This document shows positions 46,061 to 57,184 of a stretch of 64,000 nt of DNA, piece by piece. The position numbers and the translations under genes were made by a program. Origin of the DNA: Trogon surrucura (Eukaryota; Chordata; Aves; Trogoniformes; Trogonidae); the NCBI GenBank assembly GCA_020746105.1, contig CM036622.1:17647487-17711486 (forward strand), written 5' to 3'. Each line of letters begins with the position of its first letter. The first letter of the stretch is position 1. The notes under the pieces were generated by a model, which saw only the letters and a program-made list of their open reading frames with translations, did no database searches and was not told where the DNA came from.

Positions 46061-49000
46061 AGTTGGATACTGGTAAGAAAAATGGCTTCTTGATATAAAA
46101 TGAAAGCAAGCTTACTTTTTTTTTTCTGCAAATAAACAGGAAGTGCTTTGCTACGAGTTCTGTCTGCCCTGTCAAATATCAAAAGACAAAACTAAACTAA
46201 ACTCATGGCACCTCTTCAGACCAGTAGCTCCACAGCAAGGCTTTGCCCGGCACCTCTTTCTTTGGACTCAGTCAGTAAAACAAGATCGCTGGGAACCACA
46301 GAGCAGCAGGAAAGAAAGAAACCTACTCCTGAGTTTTGGGTGGATCAGCATCTTACAGGACTTAGCCTCAGCCACGCATATTAGTGCCCCTGTCACCAAC
46401 ACTGATGTTAAAATGTCAGTCTTAATGCTCGTAGTATTGCCAGTAGCCTGAAACCACACACAGCAAATCCTTACGCAGTGAAGTCTCAGATGAACACAAC
46501 CGCTGCCAATCTGCTCTCACCATCCTTTACAAATCTTGCAGACAACTAAAAGGGTTATCTCAAGTCCTCCTCACAGTAAATAAAATATTCTTTAAAAGGC
46601 TTTTGGGGATCCTCAGGGCATTCCAGCATTGCCAGGAAGATGCCTTACCCTACCTACTAGAGAAAATACATAACAATGTGCTTTAAAAATTAAAAATTTA
46701 GGAGAATCTGAGTAATTGCTTCCTGTCAATTTTCTAGGTTGGCACCATGTAATTCAAGAGTGAACCATCTCAACAAATTCATTTGGAAATGTCTGTCTAG
46801 CCTGTGGAAAAGCTATGTAAAACTGTGTACAGAGCACAATACATAATGCAGTTTACACTTGCTTTGGGTTTGTCCTGAGGAACATACATAACATGGTATC
46901 TGTCAGTGTTAGTAACACGGAGCCTGGTGGCAGGGCAGTCTATTTCCTGTTCAAAGGTAAAACCAAAAAAAAAAAAAATATTTAGAAGTTAATTGCCTCA
47001 AAATACTAGCATTTGGTTTTCCTTAAAAATAAATAATGGCATTATTAGAATAAATGAAAACCAGACTTATTACATAGATATTCAAACTAAAGGTGAGGAC
47101 AGAAAATCCACAATGGAATTGGTGTTTTTCAGATGTGCATATGCTATAGTCTCAGACCACTCCCTTTTGATCTAATAAGAATCAGGCAAAACAAAATCGT
47201 TCAGGGTCTTGTACTCTGATTTGCTCAAATAGCTGCATTTTGTTTTCTGACATGCACCAAATGGAGCTCTGTGCATAACCAGTGGTGAGTATGTCCCACA
47301 GGCAGAAAGACTCCAGTTTTATTTCAGTACCTTTCTGGTTCTTGGAAACAAAATATACAGGAAAATGGTAAGACATACTTGTTTAAAGTATACATTCTCT
47401 AGATGCATGCACCAACTAAGATGCCATCAATCTTGAACAGATTTGCACACAGTAAAATATCTGAGAATTGCAGAGTGCTGTTTGAAAAAATTAAGGCAAC
47501 ATTTTTTTTTTCAGAAAAGCAGCAGTTAAACAAATATACAGTGAAAACAATGTATTTTTCCCTAGTTTTTTTTTTTCCCAGAAAACTAGTGGATTTTATT
47601 GCTTTGCTGCTTTTAAAAAAAGTTAGCCTCAAAGCAGACTCCAACCAGGAAGAATTTCAAATTGCACGGCTTCCTGTATCTCAAAACTAAAGGCATATCA
47701 GGCTGTCCAAACTGTAAGCACATTTACACTATGACAATTTCTGCTACAACTGTAATATAAATCATTTTTGTATTAACGTGGATAAGTGTTAAAGACTAAA
47801 GAAAGACTATTGTGCCCAAATACAATGTAGGCAAGTGAAAAATTACACACTTGAGTTTGGAGTACAACTGGATATTCTCAGGAGTTGGGCATTCTTGCAG
47901 ATCCGCTGCTGCTTCTACCAGTATTGTCAAGGTCTTTCGATTTCAATGGGTAATGAATCTATTACAGATTATACACATATTTCACTGGTTTCATGTATTA
48001 TATACATATATTAAATGAATCGTTCTGACTACTGTGTCTGCCTTCCTGAGAAAAGACTCTAGTTTCTGTTTGAGCTACAGGATATGCAGCAAGAAAATAA
48101 ACATTTCGATAGGAAAACTGATGGATACTGAATCCATTACTTGGCTTCTTAAATACTGGACCATGCTGCTCACTTTCATTTGTTTTGCTTTCATTTCTAG
48201 CCTCTGAGTCTTGTAATGTATTTCTCTAGTCGGTGCATATAGCTTGAAGGATTAGATGTTTTCTCCCAATATTCTGCTACAAGCTGGTGAGGACCAATCC
48301 TTGTCGTAGTCTTCTTTTTCTGATAAGGTAAATACATCAAGGTAATTATAATTACCACTATAAGACAGGCATTGCTAATGTCAAATATTCACTTCTTTCC
48401 AATTCTTGACATTAAAATATTGACAGCTAAAGTGGACACAAACTACTTGGATTTTCCATCACCCTTCCTCTTTGCTCTCTTCCTATCTTCAACCTGACTT
48501 CCTTGTTTTTTTCAGCGATGCCACAAGCAATGCCACGAGCAACAATGATGCTACACCTGCAATAACTCAGTATTTCTCTGTGTGTGTTCATCAATCAGCT
48601 ACTAGAATGGCGGACAGTGTGGCACTGAATAGTTACATTCAGTAACAGTGGTAGATATGCAGCTAATATATTTTTAAATTGATAATTAGGACTAGAGGAT
48701 TTAACCAAATGCACTTAAAAATACTTGTCAAATCTTGGCCTTCACTATTAATCCTATCTTCACTGAAACCAGGGAAAAACAACTAAAGAAAATCCTTCCA
48801 ACCTAGATCCCCGATAATACTAAATCTACTGATTTTGAACTTTTATTTTATTTAATTTCTGCCTGGCAATATTTTTACAGACAACAAGCAGAAGGAGGTT
48901 TCCCAGAAGTCAGCTCAAGTCTGACTAGAGCTGAAAATTTCCCCACAGATATTCATGCACAGTCCGGCTGCCCAATGTATGCTTCATTCAGAAACAAAAC

Positions 49001-49574
49001 TTTTTAGAAGATACTCTACCTCCTAATATGCTTTGACCTAAAAATTCAGAAACAACACTTGTGAATCAGTATGAGTATTAAGAGGTGTTTAAAAATGGGT
49101 TACAAGAATTCCTAGAATTTTAAGGGTAAAAGGTTTTTAATAAGCCATACTTTTAAAGCAATATTCAACTCTTAATTTTGGTATCTTGGATACCACTATT
49201 TATATTACACAGATAAGTTTCAGGTAAAGGAAAGTGCAAATGAAAAGAAAGAAAACAAAAGAGGAAGAGAGAACTGCTCTTCATCAACCAAACCACTTTC
49301 TTTTCATTTGCAGGCAGAGGGGTAGTGAAAGTTCGAGAGAGCTGCCTTTTAGGGGATCAGAGAGGCAAAACCTTGATTTCATCCTTCCTCTTTGCTCTCC
49401 CGGGGCACAGTGCTCCTGGTGTCAAGGCAACATGAGCAGCACTCAGTCACGAACCCAGCAAGAACATCCATTAGCTATGCTCAAGGCAGTACTGTTGAGC
49501 CCTTTCTCCGAGCTGATGAACTACCACAGTTTAAAATTACAATTCTGATTATTGACAAAAAAAAAAAAGTATAC
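46061..49574 (-). other. Intron DNA between exons X and Z, right part
   Basis: No repeat or exon supported. A frame at 47,182-47,376 (minus) has a fair acceptor and a protein-like stretch, but its phases do not fit between X and Z, so it was not accepted. Confidence 0.45.
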
Positions 49575-49657
49575 CTGAGTAGTTCTGCCAGAAGATGTCC
49601 TGCACAGTCCTTCCGTATGCGTAGCTTATATACTGAGGCTCCCTCTTCAGTTTCGTA
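49575..49657 (-). CDS. Exon X
   Basis: 83 bp, phase 0 to 2, donor CAG|GTATAC, acceptor CATAGCTCTCACAG. It reads YETEEGASVYKLRIRKDC followed by AGHLLAELL, unmistakably protein-like. The intron after it runs 13.1 kb and contains the nested CR1, solo LTR and provirus. Confidence 0.7.
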
Positions 49658-49911
49658 CTGTGAGAGCTATGCCCCTGTGGTGCCATGAGACATGCCTGAA
49701 GTACTTCTCTACCACCTATCTGCTCTTCACTGGCTCTTCACTCGAGCACTCCACAACAGCTTTGTGCTGATCCTCCTCAGCTTGCCACAGAACATTCCCC
49801 AGCTACAAGGTACTGTGACCACGTCTCTGGATAATTGTTCATCTTAATACATTTGCAGAAAATGCTTCACGGAAATTGTGAGCCCTAAATTTACGTTTTC
49901 CCCCGACCTAC

Positions 49912-49987
49912 CTGAACTCCAACTTTAGCCATCAAAGAATTATTAAGCAAGTAATAAATTAAGACTTTTAGTTCAAGAATGGAAACC
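49912..49987 (-). CDS. Exon W
   Basis: 76 bp, phase 2 to 0, with the perfect donor CAG|GTAGGT and the acceptor AATGCTAGTTCAG. It reads VSILELKVLIYYLLNNSL and MAKVGVQ, a helix pair. Phases match V and X exactly. Confidence 0.7.
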
Positions 49988-50953
49988 CTGAACTAGCATT
50001 TATATCCTAAGCCTGTTTGTTTAGCTCATAAGACTCTACATCTGTAACCTCCTTCTTTTTTTATATTTTGCTATTAGTTTTGGGACACAAAAGCAAATAC
50101 CATAAGTGCTCCAGCACAGTACGGATACTTGCATCGGGGGAACTACTGTCATACTTATATATTGAAGACTATATCCTACAAGGGATCCTTTTTAAACTGG
50201 ACACTGCATCCATCACATCCACTACATCCTGCAACACCAGAAACTGATGAACTGAAATGTAATAACAAGTAAATTCCCACAAAAATTGCTTTCTTGGAAT
50301 ACAATATGAAACATAGCTTAAAGTAGCCTCTTTAAATAATCTTAGACTCATTACTCTAATTTATTACACATTTGGAATTGCAGACAGATTAAAAAAAAAA
50401 AAAAAGCAGTGATACTTCTTCCTGAGCTAACGTAAAGTTGTTAACATCTAATTTTGAACTGTACCTTTAGCAGATCTGAAGACAGAGCTTGACAAACTGG
50501 ACAATTTATCCAGACAAAAATAGCCACTCATCTGTGCTTTAGTGCCATTTTCTGTCACACCAGCATGACAGCACTAAGTGTTTAGTTCAAATAAGTGGTT
50601 CCACGTCCTCTGATAATACAACATGGTTCCAGCATTCTGTTCACTACAATTTCAGCTCCATCAGGGGTGGCACAAGACAGCTCAGTATTCCCAGAGATTT
50701 TCAAACTGTGGTGCATGTGTTCTATTATGCACTCAACCCGTCTGGTCCATTTGGACTGGATTCACCAGGGAATACAATTAGCTGGCCATTTTATTTACAC
50801 AACCCAGCCTGCCAATTTGTCTGGAGCTTCAGTTAGTTTTATTTTTCCTCTTTCTTGCAGTTCAAATTATTTCTGATGTGGTAACTATCTGTAGCACAAA
50901 TTCTTCTTCCACTTGGCATTAGCATGTAAGGCAACCAACCGTTGGGGACTCAC

Positions 50954-51021
50954 CTTGGGACAGTTGCGATTTTCAGATTAGAAGCAGTCATTATTTTCTC
51001 AATAAAGTCAAGTACATTGTT
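50954..51021 (-). CDS. Exon V
   Basis: 68 bp, phase 0 to 2, with the perfect donor AAG|GTGAGT. It reads NNVLDFIEKIMTASNLKI and ATVP. The acceptor (TTTAAAAG) is weak, and the true start could be slightly different. Confidence 0.6.
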
Positions 51022-54000
51022 CTTTTAAATGAACCACTAGATAAGAATTCTTCCTAATGTGCTGCCAAACAAATCATGGAGAATACAAAGGAGCAGCAAG
51101 AGAAGAGCAAACAGAGCAATCAGTTGTGCTCCCTACTGCCTGACTAATTTGTGGTCCCAAAGCAGGGTGCTGTTGTTGCACTGAAGACCAGAATTTGACA
51201 TTTAATTTATAATTAAACTTTGATACAAAGCCCAGATACTTTGGCCATTTAACTACAAAGAATTTAAATCACTAAGAATTAAAATTATAGTACACGTTGC
51301 AAATACAAAATGACTGATGAGATTACATAACATCTCTTGTAACTCTGAAGGTGTCTTTCAGTGAGTAATAATGAGTCAAACTGAAACTATCGCCAAAAGA
51401 GGGTTAAAGTAGGAAAAACTATCCAGACAGCCACAGTCTAAATTCACTAGAGTACACAAAATGTTCACGGTAATTACCAATACAGCATGTTCTTATTTAC
51501 ATTAAAATGCATGAAAGCAAACCCCGGAACCTCTGTCTGAGTACTTATCTCTAGTGCCCCTTATTCCTTAGGCCAGTCCGCCGCCTCCCAGGACACCTTC
51601 TCAAAGCCCTGTGGGTTACCAGCCTTCTTCTCGGGGAAGTACAAATTCCTAAAATCACTTCTCTCCATTCTCTAACTTCACACAGCTTATTTGTTTGGTG
51701 GACTGACACGGCAGTTAGAACAAATGCTCCTGTTGTTCTTAATGCGCGGTGGGTTTAGAGCACCTGTAAAGCTACAGGAGGAGAGAGGGGGACACTGTCA
51801 AGACAAACAGAGTGGTTGCCCATCATTCCGGCAGAGCACACTGAGGTGCCGAATTGTGAAGGGGAGACCTTAAAAGCACCAACAATGTGCCACAGTCAAG
51901 CAACGTATTACTTCTAACACTAGTTTTTGCAACTTTAACAAGACATGGCCTTGGTATGTTCTGGAGTTTTAATTAATTGCTGGCAAATTTTACAAACTGA
52001 GGGGAAGAGGCTAGATTTTGGGTTTTGGAGGGGGTTTTTGCAAAATATTACTTTTACAAAAAAAACAAAATACGTCAGCAATAAAGAGGAACAATTCCAG
52101 GAGACATTTAATAACCTGTGAAAACAACTGAATGCTAATGCCTGGATCAGGACAGCATTTGTCTTTGTTCACTCCTCCAACTGAGTGGAAGGCCTAATAC
52201 AGTGTCTTGCTGGAGTGGGACGGGTGGAAAAATCTGTGCTCCCATACCGCAAACCAGAGCTGTCCCCTCACTGGAACTACTGCTGAGGTCTAAGTTCCAC
52301 ATGATTTCTTCAAAGTGATTGGCGGTAGCCCTTTTAGTTATCTCAAGAGCTGTGTGATATCCTGTAAATCTTGTAAATCACTTATTGCTCTTCTTTGCTC
52401 TTTGCCGAATGTGTCTCCTCTATTCCTCTTTCTTGTCCTCTAGATTCACGATTTTAGGAGGATTACCAAACCCATCTTCACAGGGTCATTTTTAGTTCCT
52501 GCTGAAGAAGGACTAACCCTTGGCAAATATGGGACAGGTGTATCAGAAAGATGGCATTAAAAAAACGGGCAGCTATTGTTAAAAGATAACATAGCATAAA
52601 AGCAAACTACATTAGAAAACTGCACGGAATGTTCCAATTCAGATTTTCAGAAAACTCTGAAACAGTTATACCTGCCCTAAAGTCACTTGCCTCAGGAGAG
52701 TTGCAGAGCTCAAGCACAGTGAGTACTTAGGGACACTTTTCAAAGCCTGTGACTGTGCAGCGTAGACCACTGGGTACTGTAGGTCACAGGCATCAGGCAA
52801 ATAAAGCCTGACCCTGCTTAAGAGGGAGTGAAAGAATCTAAAGATGACAAGCAGAGATTATCTTGCTGTTGGACTTCTGACAGCAATGGTGTTCTTAGAG
52901 CTCCTACCCAAGCAGGCCAGGAAGAATTAATTTGACTACATAAAGATGGCTTACAGAGTACCTGACCGGTATCTTTATCCACTTTCTACTGGAAAAGGTG
53001 AATTCTGGCCCGAGGTAAACTGATATGGCACAAGTAGATAAAGTTTGCTTCTATAGTCCAAATCCAGTCAATTCAAAGCCAAGCTCAGCAAGTCATGCTT
53101 GGGGTTGCTTAAGGTATTCTTCATTTTCTTTACATTTTCAAGGACAGAAAGTTAATTTAAGAACTTATTTGAAAGGCAATTATGCTGACATATGGTTTCT
53201 GCTGCAGCCTTCAGACAGCAGAAGTGAAGGGGGAAAAAAAAAGAGTGTCATTAATAAATATACCCATTTTATTCTGTAGTTTGTATTCCTAAGTCTTGTG
53301 GGAAGGTTTTAGCAGCTTTAAGGGATCTGAGCCTTCAGAGATCCTCTCCCTAAAGAGACTGCTGTTGGTCTGCATTTCTGAATGCTGCAAAACATGTGCT
53401 ACTTGACAGGGAGAAGACAGTTTACCCAGCCAAAATGGCCTATAGTTTTAGAAGCTTTATCAATCAAAATAGTAACAATTTTCATACTAAAAATGTAAGA
53501 TCTTTCCTTTCAAATGTGGGTCAGAATTAGTTTTAACATTTACAGTAAGGTCTGGACAGAAATTAATACATTTCTAGATAAAAGCTTGGCAACATACTTT
53601 GAAGCTTTCTGTATTTCAGACAAGCTACACAAATAAAACGTGTTTAACTCCTACACGCCTTAACAGATTAACATATTTCACCATGGACATTTTTGCCATC
53701 ACTCATTACTGTTTTTTTGCAAAAAATAACTCAGCCTCTCTTAATTTTTTTCTCAAAGATAGTAGCGCTAATACTAACACTTCAGGAATGAGCCTAGTTC
53801 TTTAAAACAGTAAAAGAAAAAAAAAGAAATCTTTTGTTGAGTTTTTGCTGGAAATGTCCAAAGAAAACAAAAGAAAACAAAAGAAAGCAATTTTACAAAT
53901 GAACTTTCTAAATATATTTGAACAATGTTGAAATATATTAATTGAAAACAGGGGAGCATTTCTGGCTGTCTGGTAATTTTAATGGTGGAATGACCTAGAT

Positions 54001-54437
54001 GTACCCCCATATGATCCAAATGCTGGATTCTTTATCACCAATACCAACATGAGACCTAAAACTTGACACTGACACATACGATATCTGGTAGTCCAGAAAT
54101 CAATAAGAGCAGTGACCTGCTTTCAAATGAAAAGCAGGAGGAATCTCTCCCAAAGGTCCAAATGTCTGTATGGCCTTAAGACTAACCACTGCAATATGAG
54201 ACAAACATAGAGGCTTCATACATGACTATGGAATGGACAGAAATAAAAAACCCACACCAACTTGTTTTAAGCAAGTATCATTCATGTGAATATACACTGC
54301 AAGTTGTGTGGTTTTTTTACTGCAGAAATGGTCTGAAGTAAATGACAGAGGAGAGAAAAACTGAATGAAAAAGCGCTAAAAAGAAGAGTTTATGGCAAAA
54401 CCACCTCACCAGAACAGCACAGTGCTCACAGAGTTAC
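51022..54437 (-). other. Intron between exons U and V
   Basis: About 3.4 kb without recognisable repeat. A 35-codon minus-strand ORF at 51,561-51,668 is noted under findings. A candidate exon near 52,974-53,015 was examined and does not fit the phases. Confidence 0.45.
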
Positions 54438-54540
54438 AGTAGGCTTCTGACTGATGCTGTGTGAGAAGCTGGGGAGGTACTTCTGGCATACATCAAGCAC
54501 AGTACAAGCTGAAGTGAGACCACAAAGCTCTTTCTCTTTT
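54438..54540 (-). CDS. Exon U
   Basis: 103 bp, phase 2 to 0, with a strong acceptor (TTCATATCCTGTTTCAG) and a moderate donor (ACT|GTAACT). It reads KEKELCGLTSACTVLDVCQK and then YLPSFSHSISQKPT, typical of alternating helices. Confidence 0.65.
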
Positions 54541-54932
54541 CTGAAACAGGATATGAATTTAAATCTGCAGAAATAGAACTGGTGTGTGCACATCTTCTTC
54601 TGAGGAGGGTCTTGCAAATGCTTCCTAGAAAAACTATTGTTTTACAGTAGCTTCTAACTCCAATGATTTAGAAGTACGTTAGTGCTTGCTGCTCTCCCTT
54701 CACTGCAGACTCCAGCTCCTCCCCGACTCAGACCAAACGCACATCTTTAAACTGTTCTGACAATATGGTCATCCTTTCTCAGGGTTTGTTGCCAATTGCC
54801 AGAGCCTAATTGCTGTTGTGAACTGTGAGGATTATACTATACACACCCTCCGCCTGGAATGAAAAACTGCCTCCCCTCCCCCCTATTCTCTATTTCAGCA
54901 GCAGATTTTCTCCTTGGTTAATTTAAGTATCC

Positions 54933-54958
54933 GTTGTGGAGGATTTTTCCTCCGCAAC
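54933..54958. repeat. Hairpin-forming inverted repeat
   Basis: GTTGTGGAGGA, loop TTTT, TCCTCCGCAAC: an 11-bp stem with a single T/G mismatch that would pair as G-U in RNA. It lies in the intron between R and U. Confidence 0.75.
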
Positions 54959-55240
54959 AAAACCAAAAGGGTCTCTTGGTTTCCAGCATGATCGTTACAA
55001 ATCAACACCAATTCTGACTTCATATCTGACATTAGCACTGCTCTTTAAAGCAAATTTGAGAGTTTCTCAGCAGTACCATCACGTTTTAATGCTTATTGAT
55101 GGATAGGTCAGTAGCCAGTGACTTTTTTTTTTTAATGTCTGTATTCTTTTGTTCTCTTCCCAGTACCCACAAGGACTTGAATGACAGAAAGTTCATTTTT
55201 TCTCCGAATGAACATCTGATTAGAGTAGCCTATGCTTTAC

Positions 55241-55316
55241 CCCCCTTTGGGAGACATGCTGTCAGCCAGCAAAGCCATGGTGGTCGTGGTAACTGTCACT
55301 GCATATCCAACAGCTG
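55241..55316 (-). CDS. Exon R
   Basis: 76 bp, phase 1 to 2, donor GGGG|GTAAAG, acceptor TGTAACAGAG. It reads AVGYAVTVTTTMALLADSMS followed by PKG: a small-residue-rich helix. The intron before it is about 94 bp. Both phases match S and U. Confidence 0.6.
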
Positions 55317-55410
55317 CTCTGTTACACATTCCCTAACCTGGCAAGAACCACGCTGCTGAGATTCTGCTGCTTTCCCCCAACCCTGGCTCTGTGGCGCTGT
55401 AGTCTCGTAC

Positions 55411-55507
55411 CTCCAGCCGGCAGGCTGGTGAGCGGCTCTCGCTGCAGCTGCTTCTCATCCTCCTGGTGTTGGTTCACCATGAGCAGGAGGTGTCCCCACG
55501 GCACTTT
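55411..55507 (-). CDS. Exon S
   Basis: 97 bp, phase 0 to 1, donor GAG|GTACGA. It reads VPWGHLLLMVNQHQEDEKQ and then a QREPLTSLPAG tail. It is GC-richer than its surroundings and clearly coding in composition. The acceptor CCCATAG is only fair; an AG four bases later would change the phase to 1. Confidence 0.6.
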
Positions 55508-55589
55508 CTATGGGCTTGACCCTGGAGACTGAGTGTCACCTCTGTCAAGGAAGCAGAGCTCCTCAGCCGAAAGCCTGAAGGAGCCTAAC

Positions 55590-55629
55590 CTGGCTGGTGC
55601 TCACAATTTGCAGACAGTGGTACATAGCC
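55590..55629 (-). CDS. Exon Q (40 bp)
   Basis: A small exon, phase 2 to 0, reading AMYHCLQIVSTSQ, with the acceptor TCCATTCCATTGGTAG preceded by a pyrimidine-rich run and the donor CAG|GTTAGG. Only about 82 bp separate it from exon S, near the lower limit of intron size. Confidence 0.5.
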
Positions 55630-56111
55630 CTACCAATGGAATGGAATTATGAAGGAAAAAACTATGCTGAAGTGGACATTTTGAATTCTTGAGGTTCAAA
55701 GAACAAAGCTTGATGAATAGAAAGTCAACAAAAAGGCCAGCGTATGTTCCCTGATATCAAAAGGATTACATCTGTGCAGCTGCCATGTTCTTGCCGAGCG
55801 TGAACTCAGGGAGAACATGGGCTAGGCAAGACAGAATTCAGTGTAAACTGCATGCAGTAGATGGATGTCCTAATCATCATCCAGACCATCATTTTAGTAA
55901 TGCTAAATTGTTCAAAGTTATCTTTTAATGATACACAGCCAGGCACCATAATATTTTATTTGGAACAATCCTCTACATTTCTGTCTTTGTCGAAGATGCG
56001 TTAAGAATATGAATGGAAACTGCCACCAAAACTGGTTACACCATCCTAGACGTACTTTGCCTGCACTTATGCTGGATGGTCCTAGTTAGGATTATACTCC
56101 ATGTCTCTTAC

Positions 56112-56169
56112 GTACAAATAGCTCTGTCTTCCACAATGAAATCTCCAATCCAAATCAGTGTGAGGCATT
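56112..56169 (-). CDS. Exon P
   Basis: 58 bp, phase 1 to 2, donor TAC|GTAAGA. It reads CLTLIWIGDFIVEDRAIC. Two AG acceptors in the same phase exist (before 56,169 and near 56,142), so the start may differ. Confidence 0.5.
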
Positions 56170-56792
56170 CTTAAATATCATACTATTCTAGAAACTTTTA
56201 GCAAACTGCTTCCAATTTTTTTTTAAATTAACATTTATTCCTACTTGTGTAAACCATATATGAGCCTAAAAAAAATTAAGCTCAAAATTTCCCCTAATTT
56301 TCTAACTAACAAAACTTAATTTCAAGTCAATTCAAAGAATATGAGAGCTGAATTATCAAGGTACTTATTTCCTTTCAGTTACCTATTAATGGCTACTATC
56401 AATGTTGTAAAGGTGCAAATGCATTTCAATACTTCAAAATGGCATCCATGCATATGCAGTATTTTTAATGATTTGACATTTCAGGTCATGGATTGTTTTT
56501 GACAGTAAAAAGCAAGTTAATGTGTAAATGGCTACACAAGGAGCAGACAAATATGAAGGGACTACAGTCCCTTTTTACAAAAGTGCACCTGCAGAAAGTC
56601 CAGTTCAGCCATACACCCGATCTACATTAGTATATTCGTCAGTACCGGTACGGATCAGGTGCCACTCACCAACTAAACATTTCTACTTAAAAAAGCAAAC
56701 AATAACTTCCATGGGCAATGAAGGATGGCAAGAAAGATAATATGACAAGTTTGGAGATGAACTGTGGTGAAAACCAAATGACATTAACTAAC

Positions 56793-56909
56793 TGGAGGAT
56801 ACTGGATGACAGCATAACTGGCATACCAACGGGTTTGAAATTGGAACCATAAGGAGAATACCATTTACCAGAGATGGTAAAGTTTTGCAACATAGTGCTT
56901 CTTCTCCCG
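56793..56909 (-). CDS. Exon O
   Basis: 117 bp, phase 1 to 1. The acceptor TATCCTGTTTTGTCAATTTTAG is strong; the donor CCA|GTTAGT is weaker. It reads GEEALCCKTLPSLVNGILLM and continues through a second cysteine pair (CQLCC) to HPVSS. The open frame and phase agreement with N and P support it. A shorter version using an internal GTAAAT is possible. Confidence 0.55.
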
Positions 56910-57136
56910 CTAAAATTGACAAAACAGGATATTTATGCATTACAATCTGTCACACTTAGGGAACAAAGGAATAATAAATGTTCTCCTATGCATGAAATAG
57001 CAATGGAGGAAAAGATATAACATTATGATACTAAAAATTTCTGGAATGAAAAATTTAGCATAACAAGAAGGTGTAAGAAGCACTTGTTAAGAACCCACTA
57101 AAAATACTATTAAAAAAATAATTATGATTCTCTAAA
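56910..57136 (-). other. Intron DNA between exons N and O, left part
   Basis: AT-rich unique sequence with nothing recognised. Confidence 0.4.
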
Positions 57137-57184
57137 GGTGAGGGGAGGATGTGCTCCAGGTGCCAGAGCAGAGAGTCCCACGGG

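Noticed and set aside
47182-47376. Exon-like minus-strand frame with fair acceptor
   Set aside because: X (outgoing phase 2) joins Z (incoming phase 2) directly, and this frame has phase 0 borders. It could belong to another isoform but is unsupported.
52974-53020. Possible small exon with CAG|GTACTC donor
   Set aside because: Its phases (1 to 2) cannot sit between U (outgoing 0) and V (incoming 0).
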